DNA of 64,000 nucleotides from Thermogemmatispora carboxidivorans (GCF_000702505.1 NZ_JNIM01000001.1:4154001-4218000); one strand, 5' to 3'; positions 45,371-54,357 are shown, counted from the first letter of the stretch. Translations and numbers: made by a program. Notes: generated by a model from the letters alone, not told the origin.

Positions 45371-46837
45371 CTAGCTGGCGGGCAGGATCTTGAGGGCACC
45401 GCCGCGCTCGCCTGGCGGGGTGGCGGGTAGGGTGACGTGCAGGCCCTGGTCGTCGCGCGTCCAGGGCAGCGGGGCGTCGCCGCCGAGCAGGTGGATGGCG
45501 CCGATGTCCTGCGGGTAGTGGGAACTGCCGGCGGCCAGGGCCTGGATGCTGACCCTGCCCCCCTGCGGCCAGACGGGCAGCAGGGCGTAGAGGGTCTGGC
45601 CGCGGCGGGTGAAGCGCAGGTCTTGCCCGGTAAAGGCGGCCTGCTGGCTCTCGCTGAAGGCGCCGGCGGCGTTGGCGGTGGGACCTTCGCCGTGGAGGTG
45701 CCAGGGCTGGCTGTCGTAAATGGCTTCGCCGTTGATGGCCAGCCAGCGCCCCAGGCGGCGCAGGAGGTCGGCCTCCGGCTCGGGGATGCTGCCGTCGGCC
45801 CGCGGGCCGATGTTGAGCAGGAAGACGCCGTTTTTGCTGACGGTGTCGATGAGGTCGTCGAGCAGGGTACCGAAGGGCTTGTAGTCCTGGGCGGCGGTGT
45901 AGCCCCAGGAGTTGCGGGCGACGCTGGTGTCGGCCTGCCAGACGCGCGGGCTGATGGCGGGGCGGCGTCCGCGTTCGATGTCTTCGACGGCGCTCCCTTC
46001 GTCAAAGGCGCCTTCCTTGTAGGTGATGACAGCTTCCTGCCCCCAGTGGGCGGCGCGGTTGTAGTAGTAGGCGGCGAAGCGGGCCAGGTAGGGGCGGAAG
46101 GCGGGTCGCGAGATCCACCAGTCGAAGTAGATGAGGGCGGGCCGGTAGCGCTCGACCAGCTCGTAGAGCCGGGCCAGCCAGTCGGCGAGAAAGGCGGCAT
46201 CGGGCGGCTCGTCTTCGGATCGCGCGGGACCGTAGAGGTCGGCGTACTGGGGGTCCTGGACGTCGCAGGGGATGGTTCTGCCGCCGTTGAAAAACCACCA
46301 GTGTTCGGCACGGTGCGAGGAGAGGCCAAAGGTGAGGCCGCGGGCGCGCACGGCGGCGGCCAGTTCGCCGATGAGGTCGCGCCGCGGTCCCATGTCGACG
46401 GCATTCCAGCGCGAGAAGCTGCAGCGGTACATGGCAAAGCCGTCATGATGCTCGGCGACGGGGACGACGAAGCGGGCGCCAGCTTCCTGACAGAGGGCGG
46501 CCCAGGCGTCGGGATCGAAGCGCTCGGCGCGGAAGTGGGGGAGGAAGTCTTTGTAGCCGAAGCGCTCGGGGGGGCCGTAGGTGGCCAGGTGGTGGCGGTA
46601 GGCCGGCGTGTCGGGCAGGTACATGTTGCGCGGGTACCATTCGTTGTCGTAGGCCGGGACGGCGTAGAGGCCCCAGTGGATGAAGATGCCGAAGCGCGCG
46701 GCGGCGTACCAGGCCGGTACGCGGTAGGCGCGCAGGGATGGCCAGTCGGGGAGAAATGGCCCGGCCTGGGCCAGGCGGTCGATGGCGTTGAGCGCTTCCT
46801 GCTGCTCGTAGCGCTGCTGTGGCTGTGGCTGTGGCAC
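45371..46837 (-). CDS. GH29 alpha-L-fucosidase
   Basis: A 488-residue alpha-L-fucosidase. The N-terminal WYAAARFGIFIHWGLYAVPA is diagnostic, the nucleophile is Asp239 in YFDWWIS, and VPVAEHHDGFAMYRCSFSRW and WGYTAAQDYKPF are conserved. The C-terminal 90 residues form the small beta-sandwich. No signal peptide, so it works in the cytoplasm on imported sugars. It ends tail-to-tail only two bases from the GH42 gene, and follows the GH116 gene 77 bases downstream on the minus strand. Removal of alpha-1,2-fucose from galactose fits the neighbouring beta-galactosidase. Confidence 0.9.
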   Translation of the reverse strand: MPQPQPQQRYEQQEALNAIDRLAQAGPFLPDWPSLRAYRVPAWYAAARFGIFIHWGLYAVPAYDNEWYPRNMYLPDTPAYRHHLATYGPPERFGYKDFLPHFRAERFDPDAWAALCQEAGARFVVPVAEHHDGFAMYRCSFSRWNAVDMGPRRDLIGELAAAVRARGLTFGLSSHRAEHWWFFNGGRTIPCDVQDPQYADLYGPARSEDEPPDAAFLADWLARLYELVERYRPALIYFDWWISRPAFRPYLARFAAYYYNRAAHWGQEAVITYKEGAFDEGSAVEDIERGRRPAISPRVWQADTSVARNSWGYTAAQDYKPFGTLLDDLIDTVSKNGVFLLNIGPRADGSIPEPEADLLRRLGRWLAINGEAIYDSQPWHLHGEGPTANAAGAFSESQQAAFTGQDLRFTRRGQTLYALLPVWPQGGRVSIQALAAGSSHYPQDIGAIHLLGGDAPLPWTRDDQGLHVTLPATPPGERGGALKILPAS

Positions 46838-46914
46838 GGAGAGGCTCCTCCTTTCCGCTCTCTCTTGTTTGCCTCTCTTCTCGCTCGCTGGTCAGCAGCG
46901 AGAGAGGAGGCCAG

Positions 46915-49900
46915 CTAGAGGCGTATCTCCAGGGTCTGGCCGGCTTCGATCAGTACAGGTGGATCGAAGTGCCAGCGCTCGCCCTGGCGGCGGCCCGCAA
47001 CGGGTATGCTGGCCAGCCAGATGGCCTGTTCGCCGGGTGGGGTGTGCTGGGCGCTGGCTCCGCCGGGCAGGGTCAGCTCGCGCAGGCTGAGCTGTCCCTC
47101 TTGGATGTGGAGCAGGGTCCGCCCTTCGCCGGCGCGGTATTCGATCTGGCCCCAGCAGCCGGGCAGGACCAGCGGCTGCCGCCAGTGGCCGTCGGCGGGC
47201 TGCAGGCGCGGCTGCAGGTGCAGGGCCTGGCGCGGGGCGTCGTAGCTGAGGCCGCCGAGGGCCAGCCAGGCCAGCCAGATGCTCAAGGCTCGATAGTAGT
47301 GGCCGCCGCACTCTTGATGGTCCCAGGTCTGGCCGGCGCGCTCGTAGCGCGTGTAGACCTCGTGGATGATCGTCAACCCTTCGCTGACGAGGCCTTCTAG
47401 CAGCAGCTGGATAGCAACGGCGTATTCGGTTCCCGACCAGACGGTCTCGGCCTGGTGGCGCGGGTCACCGAGGGTCCAGTGATCGGGTCGGTCGGCGCGC
47501 CTGCCGGGCGGGAGCATACCATTGACCAGGCCGCGCCCGGGGACAAAGTTGTAGCGATAGATGGCGCGCAGGGCCGACAGGATGTGCTCGCGCGGTAGAA
47601 TATCCCCCAGGCCGAGCAGAGTGGCGTAGAGCTGGCCGCTGAGCTGGTCGGCCATACAGGACTGATTGCGCCGTCCGCTGCGTGGGTCGACCCACAGATC
47701 GTAGTATTCCCCGTTCCAGAGCAGGCGCTCCATGCTGGCCTGGCTCTCGGCAAACTGGCGCTCCAGGTCCTGGGCGTAGTCTTCGTCGCCGAGCAGGTGG
47801 GCCATCTGGGCCGTGGCCTTGAGGGCTGCCAGCCAGATCGACGACACATAAGCCGAGTAGCCGATGAAGTCCCAGGTATCGTACGTCTGCGAGGAGATGG
47901 CCGTCTCTGCGGGGGCGTGGTCGTAGTGGTAGGGCAGGCCGACCTTGAGTTCGTCGATGCGGCGGGCGTGCTCCATCGCCGCCTTGACCGCTGGCCAGAG
48001 CCGTTCGAGGGCGGCGCGGTTGGCCGTCCAGCGGTAGTCACGCCAGACCTGGAGGGCGAACTTGGGCATCAGGTCGACCATGTGGTAGGCGTCGACGACG
48101 GCGAAGCTGCCGGGAAAGAGGTGCGGGATGCGTCCGCTGGCATCCAGGTCGGTTTCGGCGGCCACTTCGCGGTAGAGGGCCTGGCGACGCTGGGGATCGC
48201 GGGCCAGCTCGGGATCGCTTTCGATGCGCTGCCAGACCTGCGCCCGGTTGGAGGCGAAGGCTAAGAAATACTCGTCGTAGCGTGGCGAGGCAGGGGTGAG
48301 CTGGAAATCGGCGGTCATCTGGAGCTGGCGCTCTTCCAGTTCGGGGAAGAAGAGGGCCACGGCGTGGGAGCCGTAGTACGAGACGTCGAGGGTCTGCAGG
48401 CCGCAGCAGCCCAGGCCCTCCCAGATGCCAAAGCGCCCGTCGCGCACCAGCCAGGAGGATTTGACGAGGGTGGTGAGCTGGGCATTGATGGCATCGGCCA
48501 GCCAGTCGGGGACAGAGGCGCCGTACTGCAGGTCGTGAAAGGCGCGCGTGCGGGCGTAGAGGGCCGCCCGGGCCTCGGCGACGTAGCGGGCCACGTCGAG
48601 GGCGTCGCTGAACCAGCTTTCGTAGCGGTGGCCGAGGTCGTCACCGACGTTCTCGCCGCGGTGGTTGGGAAAGTACCAGGTCAGGACAAAGGTCAGGTCG
48701 CGCTCGCTCCAGGGGGCCAGCTCGACGATGGGGCTGCTGATGGCGGCGCGCGTCGGACGGTTGGCGCGGGTGTTAAAGAGCTGCGGGGCGCGCTCGCTGA
48801 GGAGGCGCGCCAGGGCACCTAGCTCGCTGAGACGGGCGCTGGCCTGGACGGGATCGCGCTGCAGCTCGGGCCGCTCCCGACGCTCGTGCTCGTACTGGGC
48901 GCGCTCGGCGGACGTCAGATTGAGTTCGAGCAGCAAGGCCCAGCGCCAGCGCGGATCTTGGTAGTGGATGGGGTCGGCGGCGATGCGCTCCTGCAGCTCG
49001 CGCCGGTCGGGGACGAGGGCACTGTCGACCATGCCGCGCAGCAGGCTGGGCAGTTGCCAGTAGGCGCTGGCCGGGTCGAGTCCTTCGCGGACGATGCGCT
49101 CCAGCAGGGCGCGCAGGGGGTCGCCGCCCACTGGATCAGGGACAAACTGGCCGCCGCTCGCCCAGCTCTGCCAGGCATTGAGGTCGCCGACGTCGCGCAG
49201 CTCGGTCACGAGGTCGGCCTCGTCCTCTAGCAGGGCGAAGACGAGCGAGCCGCGCGCCAGGGGATGATCGACGGGCAGGTCGTCGGCGCTGAAGACGAGG
49301 GCCCTCAGTCCAGGTGCCCGCTCGCTGCGCGTCTGGGGTTGGCCGGCTCCCTGGCTGAGGGCCTCCAGGCTAAAGATCTGCGGGAGGAGGCCGAGCAGGG
49401 AGACCTCGACGGCTTCGGGGCCGGGATTGCTGAGGTGGAAGGTGAAGAAGGCCGCCGGCAGGGCCGAGTGTTTGACATCTCCCGGCACGAAACTGGACCA
49501 GGCTTCGAGGCTGACGGCCAGCGGCAGGGCCGGGTCACGATAGTCCAGCCAGGCACAGGGGAATTCGCCGCGAAAGTCGATCTCCTGGACGCTTTCGACG
49601 TACGACAGGGTGTAGGTGAAGCGCGCTTCGCTCTCGCTGCGCTCGCGCAGGATGCGCACGACCGCCGGCTCTGCCGCACTGCCCTCAGCCGCGATGCGCC
49701 TGCGTCGGGCACGGATGGCGAAGAGGGTGTCGCCAGGACGGACGGGCGAGGCGATCGGCGGACTCCAGGGGGCGCCGCCCCCGCTCCAGGGCGGATTGTT
49801 GAAGATCTGCCATTCGTGCAGGGCGCCGTCAGCGCGGATCTCGATGCTGCCGGTGCCCAGTCCTCCCAGGGGGATACCAGAGAGCGGGGCCCCCCCCCGC

Positions 49901-49926
49901 CTGCTTGGCGTGCGAGCTGCTTTCAT
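46915..49926 (-). CDS. GH116 beta-glucosidase/beta-xylosidase (GBA2-like)
   Basis: A 1003-residue GH116 enzyme. GIPLGGLGTGSIEIRADG at the N-terminus and LGCCGLQTLDVSYYGS are family signatures. By comparison with the characterised Thermoanaerobacterium xylanolyticum GH116, Glu503 (WEGLGCC) is the likely nucleophile and Asp683 (TYDTWDFIG) the acid/base. An N-terminal beta-sandwich domain (about residues 10-430) precedes the alpha/alpha barrel. Cytoplasmic by lack of a signal. It would hydrolyse the beta-linked glucose or xylose backbone units after side chains are removed. Located between the CobW-like gene and GH29 on one transcript. Confidence 0.85.
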   Translation of the reverse strand: MKAARTPSRRGGAPLSGIPLGGLGTGSIEIRADGALHEWQIFNNPPWSGGGAPWSPPIASPVRPGDTLFAIRARRRRIAAEGSAAEPAVVRILRERSESEARFTYTLSYVESVQEIDFRGEFPCAWLDYRDPALPLAVSLEAWSSFVPGDVKHSALPAAFFTFHLSNPGPEAVEVSLLGLLPQIFSLEALSQGAGQPQTRSERAPGLRALVFSADDLPVDHPLARGSLVFALLEDEADLVTELRDVGDLNAWQSWASGGQFVPDPVGGDPLRALLERIVREGLDPASAYWQLPSLLRGMVDSALVPDRRELQERIAADPIHYQDPRWRWALLLELNLTSAERAQYEHERRERPELQRDPVQASARLSELGALARLLSERAPQLFNTRANRPTRAAISSPIVELAPWSERDLTFVLTWYFPNHRGENVGDDLGHRYESWFSDALDVARYVAEARAALYARTRAFHDLQYGASVPDWLADAINAQLTTLVKSSWLVRDGRFGIWEGLGCCGLQTLDVSYYGSHAVALFFPELEERQLQMTADFQLTPASPRYDEYFLAFASNRAQVWQRIESDPELARDPQRRQALYREVAAETDLDASGRIPHLFPGSFAVVDAYHMVDLMPKFALQVWRDYRWTANRAALERLWPAVKAAMEHARRIDELKVGLPYHYDHAPAETAISSQTYDTWDFIGYSAYVSSIWLAALKATAQMAHLLGDEDYAQDLERQFAESQASMERLLWNGEYYDLWVDPRSGRRNQSCMADQLSGQLYATLLGLGDILPREHILSALRAIYRYNFVPGRGLVNGMLPPGRRADRPDHWTLGDPRHQAETVWSGTEYAVAIQLLLEGLVSEGLTIIHEVYTRYERAGQTWDHQECGGHYYRALSIWLAWLALGGLSYDAPRQALHLQPRLQPADGHWRQPLVLPGCWGQIEYRAGEGRTLLHIQEGQLSLRELTLPGGASAQHTPPGEQAIWLASIPVAGRRQGERWHFDPPVLIEAGQTLEIRL

Positions 49927-50031
49927 GGCTGCGTTCGTTGCTCCTCTTGCTCCTGTGACACTGACAAGACGGGACCAGCGGCACGCCGGTCCTGTTAGGT
50001 CGGGTTGGTCTGCCGTTGGGCTCCGGTTGGG

Positions 50032-51300
50032 TCAGCGAGCGCCGTGCTGGCTGGCGTCCGGCCCAAAACGGTACTGCGGCTGGGGAGGCGCCGGCTGGAA
50101 GGCGCTCAACTCTTCGATCTCGGCCCGCAGCCCACCGAGGGCCGCCGCCAGGACGGCGCGGACATGCGTTTCGAGGACGGCGGGCGAGCAGTCGACGCGG
50201 GCATTGAGTAGCCAGACAGCCCCTTCGGGCGGCAGATGGTCGCTGCGCGCGTCCCAGCTCATGGCCGCCGGCCCGGGGCCACACAGGCTGGCTTTGATCA
50301 GGCGTCCCTGGGCCTGCTCCTGCTGGCCGGCCACCGCTGCCACGGGATCGAGGGCCAGGGGCCCGTCTGGCTCGGCGCTGAGGAGGGGTCGCAGGGCCTG
50401 CGGGGCTACGAGCAGCTTGATATGGGCAATGGCCAGCCCGGCACGCGCCAGCCGCTCCTGAAGCTGGCTGAGCAGAGCAGTGGCCCAGGCCAGCACCTGG
50501 CCCGCTTCGCCGTTGGTGGCTCCGATCGGATGAGAGGGCCGCAGGCGACCGCGGGCGTTGAGCCAGCCCAGCCGCGCTTCGGCCCGCGCATAGCGCTGGT
50601 AGTCGAGGTCATCCAGGCGGTGGGCTTCGGCCTCGCTGACGCGGGCAGTGTTGACGTCCTGCAGCAGATTATCGAGCCAGAGGGCTACGCTCTCGCGCCG
50701 GCGCGCCGTCATGGGCAGAACCGGCACCCCAGGACAGTAGGCCCGCAGCCAGTTGCGCAAAAAGAGCTGCTCATCGCTGCTGAGCAGGTCACTTTTGTTG
50801 ATCAGCAGGAGATCGCCCTCTTCGATCTGACGGGCGAAGAGATAGGCGACATCATCGTTGAGCAGGCTCAGGTCGCCGTGCCGGATCAGGTGGGAGAGAC
50901 GCGGACCGTCGACGACGATGCTCAGGCAGGCCGGACGGTAGCGCTCGCGGTAGAAGTGCAGCAGGGGCAGAATGACGGTGGCCTGCAGGTCGGTACAGCT
51001 CCCAACCGGCTCGGCCAGGATGACCTGCGGCTCGATGCGCCTCTCCAGGGCGGCGATGGCCTCTAGCAGGTCGCTGAAGCGGCAGCAGAAACAGCCCGCG
51101 GTGACCTCGGCAACAGCCTCGCCCGGCCAGTCGGCGGCGGCCAGGGCGGTGTCGACGAGTTCGCGCCCCTGGTCGTTGGTGACCAGGGCCACGCGCAGGC
51201 CGCGCTGACGCAGAATGGCGGCAGCCTGGAGCAGGAGGGTGGTCTTGCCCGCTCCCAGAAAGCCACCGGCGATGATCAGCTTGGGCCTGGTTTCGTGCAC
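50032..51300 (-). CDS. CobW/G3E-family GTP-binding metallochaperone-like protein
   Basis: A 422-residue P-loop GTPase. Walker A GGFLGAGKTTLL is at residues 12-23, the metal-binding GCFCC motif of the COG0523/G3E family is near 69-73, and the base-specificity motif NKSD is near 170. The C-terminal half is less conserved and may be an effector domain. These proteins insert zinc, cobalt or nickel into partner enzymes. GTG start 51300 with GAGGAG just upstream. It is the first gene after operator 3 and promoter 51408-51437, leading the GH116-GH29 unit; it could serve a metal-dependent enzyme there (the GH42 enzyme has a zinc cluster), but that link is inference. Confidence 0.85.
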   Translation of the reverse strand: MHETRPKLIIAGGFLGAGKTTLLLQAAAILRQRGLRVALVTNDQGRELVDTALAAADWPGEAVAEVTAGCFCCRFSDLLEAIAALERRIEPQVILAEPVGSCTDLQATVILPLLHFYRERYRPACLSIVVDGPRLSHLIRHGDLSLLNDDVAYLFARQIEEGDLLLINKSDLLSSDEQLFLRNWLRAYCPGVPVLPMTARRRESVALWLDNLLQDVNTARVSEAEAHRLDDLDYQRYARAEARLGWLNARGRLRPSHPIGATNGEAGQVLAWATALLSQLQERLARAGLAIAHIKLLVAPQALRPLLSAEPDGPLALDPVAAVAGQQEQAQGRLIKASLCGPGPAAMSWDARSDHLPPEGAVWLLNARVDCSPAVLETHVRAVLAAALGGLRAEIEELSAFQPAPPQPQYRFGPDASQHGAR

Positions 51301-51407
51301 TACGCTCCTCTTTCGTTGGTGAAGCGGCAGCTACTCCTTCTGCTGGACAGGTCAGACGTTCAGCGCGGGCCGGCAGGTTGCCCGCCACCGCGCGCGCTCT
51401 AGAGGAA

Positions 51408-51437
51408 AGGGTACCAGAGGGGCCTTCGCCCTGTCAA
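51408..51437 (-). promoter_or_regulatory. Predicted promoter of the CobW-GH116-GH29 operon
   Basis: Minus-strand TTGACA (51432-51437), 18-base spacer, TACCCT (51408-51413), about 110 bases before the GTG start. Confidence 0.5.
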
Positions 51438-51438
51438 G

Positions 51439-51452
51439 TGGGAACGCTCCCA
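51439..51452. promoter_or_regulatory. CebR/CelR-like LacI operator 3
   Basis: TGGGAACGCTCCCA abuts the -35 box of the CobW operon promoter. Same TGGGA-N4-TCCCA form as the sites at 35461 and 40649, with one central base changed. Confidence 0.7.
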
Positions 51453-52372
51453 GGCTTGCCACTCCTCAGCTCAGGATGATCGCGAACTGAGGGGATGATC
51501 CGCCCCGCTCTCTGGGCGTCAGCAGTTGCTCAAAGGAATCTGACTGCGGCGTGGAGGCCCGGTAGCGCTGTGTGGTCAGCATTTCATAGAGAAGCCAGAG
51601 TTCATGCAGCCGCTCCTTGAGAGGCTCAGAGCCATGCCAGAGGGTGACCGGATTATAGCTTGCCGTTGCCTCCGCGGCCCAGACAACTGGATCTTCTCCA
51701 GTCCCTCATTCCTTGTGCATGCTATAGTAGCACGATCGCCCTCTCCGGAGCAGTTGCATCGTAGTATCCCTCCCCTATCTGGAGTTACCAAGAAGCGTTA
51801 GCAACGGTTCCTCGGATCAACGTGAGCCGGCCCTCGTTGGCTTCCTTAGATAGACAAGATACCAGAGGATAGGAGCACCATCAAACTCGCCAGGTTGCAA
51901 ACTTCCTCCGCAACGCCAGGATGGTTGCCACGGATCGAGGGCTGTGGCAGCCAGTTATGGAGGTAAGGAGAAGGCAACGGGCCCTGAAAATAGCTGAGGA
52001 ACATTCACCATTGGCGGAACCCTGGAACATTCCCCAAGGCCAGGCTCGCCAGTCAGCCTCAGTCTTCATCAAGGGGGAAGCAGGCACAGAGGACAGGACC
52101 AAAAAGGACACAGCGACAGGCCCGGGAGGGCGTCGTGAAGGGGGTTACGACGCCTGCCCGGCACCTGTCGCCGCGCCCGGATCAGAAGAGGGCGCTACAA
52201 AGAAGGGCAAAATGAAACAGGAGAGAGGTATCTGGTAAAAGAACCGCTCACAGCTTGTGCACACGAGGCGCAGCGAGGTATGACCAGACCTCGCCTGATC
52301 AGAGCCGGGCCGTGGCCCGGACCCAGCCGGTCACCTCTCTGCCGCGCCAGCCAGAACACTGCCCCGCCTCGC
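51453..52372. other. About 920 bases without a convincing gene
   Basis: Short frames on both strands lack ribosome sites, conserved motifs and consistent codon use. Composition is a little more AT-rich than around it. At 52273-52320 lie two perfect hairpins, listed separately. A decayed gene or spacer is possible. Confidence 0.5.
52273..52320 (-). terminator. Two tandem hairpins after the Cys-rich small gene
   Basis: GCGAGGT/ACCTCGC (52273-52279 with 52288-52294) and CCGGGCC-GT-GGCCCGG (52305-52320) in the 3' flank of the 52373-52735 gene. Strong stems, no T-run; likely transcript end. Confidence 0.45.
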
Positions 52373-52735
52373 TCAGAGAATGCACCACGGCTCACCATCG
52401 AGCTGCGGGTAGTCGCGCTGATGGATGCGCTCCGCGCAGGAGGCGCAACAGGCAGTGAAAGCGATTGATGCATATTCAAGCACCTTGTGCAGACAGAGGT
52501 CGCTGACGATGCGCAACTGCCATTTTTCGGGCAAATAGCAATACTCGCGAGTCACGTAGTCGCGCAGTTCCTGGGCCAGCTGAGCGGGCATGCGCAGGCC
52601 GTAGCGATGCTCCGTCAGACGGCCACAAATACAGCGGTCACCGGGGCGCGGACCGAAAGAGGGGGTCGCGCGATCCTGGGAAGGCGGCTGACCGATGGTG
52701 CCGCCGGGTACGGCGCTCTCGCTCTGCTCCGACAT
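52373..52735 (-). CDS. Small cysteine-rich hypothetical protein
   Basis: A 120-residue protein of unknown family. Four or more cysteines in CICG near residue 36 and CCASC near 97, with a His-rich region between, could bind zinc. A polar N-terminus (about 30 residues) looks disordered; the rest is mainly helical (AQLAQELRDYVTREYCYLPE). AAGGAG is ten bases before the ATG, supporting a real gene. It stands alone: nothing on the same strand within 800 bases. Confidence 0.6.
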   Translation of the reverse strand: MSEQSESAVPGGTIGQPPSQDRATPSFGPRPGDRCICGRLTEHRYGLRMPAQLAQELRDYVTREYCYLPEKWQLRIVSDLCLHKVLEYASIAFTACCASCAERIHQRDYPQLDGEPWCIL

Positions 52736-53605
52736 AGTCTGCTTGCTCCTTCTTGCGCTCTTCGCTTAGCCAGCGCAGACACCGTCTCCTAGGGAGACGG
52801 GTCAGCCTGGCCCTGGCCGGTAAAGCGGTAACGGGGGCGGCGCCGGCCAGGCCGGCAGCCAGAGCCGGGCGCCCTGGTGCCCCAACTCCCGAGAACCAGA
52901 GAGCACTGGCGCCCTCAGCCCTGCTACCTGGTGGCCGGGCCGGGTCAGCCGCCCGCCCTGCCTCCCTGCTTCTTCTCCTGCTCATCCTGCTGCGTCCTTG
53001 ATGCTGCGGGCAGCGGATCTGGCCAGCTTGACGACCTGCCCCGCCCGCGAGCGGGGAGCTGCCGCGGACGACCCTGCTCCGCGTGGCGCTGCGCTGCGCT
53101 CTGCTGCTCCCTCCCGCTGTCGCGGCGCCGGTGCCAGGGCCAGGGGTTCAGGGCCGGCCCAGGACAGCGAGCAGGCCAGACAGGCAGAGAGACAGGCAGC
53201 TCACCAACCGTTCACAGGGCCACGCTGCGACCCCGACGGCCCGCCCGCAAGAAGCGCGAGAGGCGAGCGGGCCGGGGGTGATGGCTCGCAGGAAAGGAGC
53301 GTCGGTACGCGACCACGATCCGCCCGGTATCCCTCCGGGCCTGTCGCTGGCTACGCCTTACGCCGCTCGCACCCACCAGAACGGCCTCGGAGCAGACCGC
53401 TCGTCAGTCCGCCCCGGCCTGGCCGGGCTCGGTTCACTGCAACCAGGACCGGGACAAACCGATAGGGCTACCCCCGCGGGCCGCCACAAGGGCAAGCCGG
53501 CTACAGGTGCATCCAGTTGAGCAAGGAAGAATCTCAAGGAAAGGCAATGAACCGGGAACGTCCCCCGCGCTGACGGGTGGGTGGGCGCAACGTCCCGCCT
53601 GCTCG
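52736..53605. other. Highly GC-rich stretch without a supportable gene
   Basis: 870 bases with many overlapping open frames on both strands, as expected of very high GC. None has recognisable motifs, amino-acid balance or a good ribosome site. Several short palindromes and C/G runs suggest structured RNA is possible, but no known RNA (RNase P, tmRNA, SRP) signature was found. Confidence 0.5.
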
Positions 53606-53866
53606 TCACTCTCTGCGCACCAACCCCAGCCCGGCAGCCGCCGGCGTGAGCGAGGACGGCAGCAGACGAAAGCGATACAGAAGATCGCGCTCGCCGCCGC
53701 GGGCTTCCCGATACCAAATCTGCACCTCCACTGGTACGATCACAAAGCGCTTCAGCCGCCGGCAGTGCGCGAGCAGTTGATAAGGCCAGCAATATTCTCC
53801 TACCAGCGCCGCTGGCTGGCTGAAACCCGCTCGTCTCGGATAGACGATCTCTAGTTCGTATCCCAT
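53606..53866 (-). CDS. Small hypothetical protein
   Basis: An 86-residue basic protein with a regular beta pattern (MGYELEIVYPRRAGF, LKRFVIVPVEVQIWYRE, DLLYRFRLLPSS). No family recognised. It follows the 53941-54240 gene by 74 bases on the same strand and may share its promoter. The ribosome site is weak. It could be a small binding protein or an antitoxin-like partner, without evidence either way. Confidence 0.45.
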   Translation of the reverse strand: MGYELEIVYPRRAGFSQPAALVGEYCWPYQLLAHCRRLKRFVIVPVEVQIWYREARGGERDLLYRFRLLPSSLTPAAAGLGLVRRE

Positions 53867-53940
53867 AGCTCACGGTGCTCTTAAGTTCATTGTACTCGCA
53901 GGCCAATAGCAATGAATCGGTGTTCTTGATGCATCTTTAG

Positions 53941-54240
53941 TCACCATAATGGCTCATCGAGACTCTGACCATCCTCTCCAGGTTCTCTCTCTGCCGCACT
54001 CCCCTCCAGCCGACGCTGGATACGCCGCGCTCCTATCCGCAGGATCTCTTGCCCCTCGCGCTCAACCACAATGGTGAAGGGATCAAAGGCCGGCTCGCCA
54101 CTGAGCTCCCTGAGTATCCGCGCAACACAGCGCTCGCAGGCCGCTGGCAGCAGGAAGAGATCCCCGCCCTCTTCGCGATAACAGATCACCAGGTACGGCT
54201 CCCTCTTCCTCCCTTCCCTCCCAACCGGCGGCAGGTTCAT
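53941..54240 (-). CDS. Small hypothetical protein with strong ribosome site
   Basis: A 99-residue protein of unknown family. It has a beta-rich centre (YLVICYREEGGDLFLL, FDPFTIVVEREGQEILRI), a CERC pair and a charged helical end (RRIQRRLEGSAAEREPGED). GGAGGTGAGCG before ATG 54240 is an excellent ribosome site. It is divergent from the tandem XRE genes across an AT-rich, palindrome-bearing gap, so those regulators may control it. Confidence 0.6.
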   Translation of the reverse strand: MNLPPVGREGRKREPYLVICYREEGGDLFLLPAACERCVARILRELSGEPAFDPFTIVVEREGQEILRIGARRIQRRLEGSAAEREPGEDGQSLDEPLW

Positions 54241-54308
54241 CGCTCACCTCCGAGTTCTTTGAGATCCCCCGACCACCACCCCCTTGGGAAAGTATACCAT
54301 TACGCATC

Positions 54309-54325
54309 TAGGTAATCAATACCTA
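54309..54325. promoter_or_regulatory. Candidate operator, TAGGTA-N5-TACCTA
   Basis: Perfect 6-bp arms around ATCAA. Probable binding site for the XRE proteins encoded next to it. Confidence 0.45.
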
Positions 54326-54342
54326 TCTATCATCATGCTTTA

Positions 54343-54357
54343 ATTACACCGTGTAAT
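54343..54357. promoter_or_regulatory. Candidate operator, ATTACAC-C-GTGTAAT
   Basis: Perfect 7-bp arms with one central base; 15-bp AT-rich palindrome of typical XRE/phage-repressor size. Confidence 0.45.

Noticed and set aside
43015-46446. 1143-codon open frame on the minus strand
   Set aside because: It lies opposite the GH42 gene and in another frame of the GH29 gene. The protein is Pro/Arg/Ser/Thr-rich with no family motif, as in GC-rich shadow frames.
45437-46918. 493-codon open frame on the plus strand
   Set aside because: Antisense to the alpha-L-fucosidase gene; Gly/Ala/Val/Asp-rich low-complexity translation.
51604-51801. 65-codon frame on the plus strand
   Set aside because: No ribosome site, no conserved pattern, and an equally good antisense frame.
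51921-52238. 105-codon frame on the plus strand
   Set aside because: Low-complexity charged translation and no ribosome site.
52736-53605. Possible RNase P, tmRNA or SRP RNA in the GC-rich stretch
   Set aside because: Looked for typical conserved cores on both strands and did not find them.
53358-53912. 184-codon frame on the minus strand
   Set aside because: Overlaps the more natural 53606-53866 frame; the translation is Arg/Ser/Ala-rich with no pattern.
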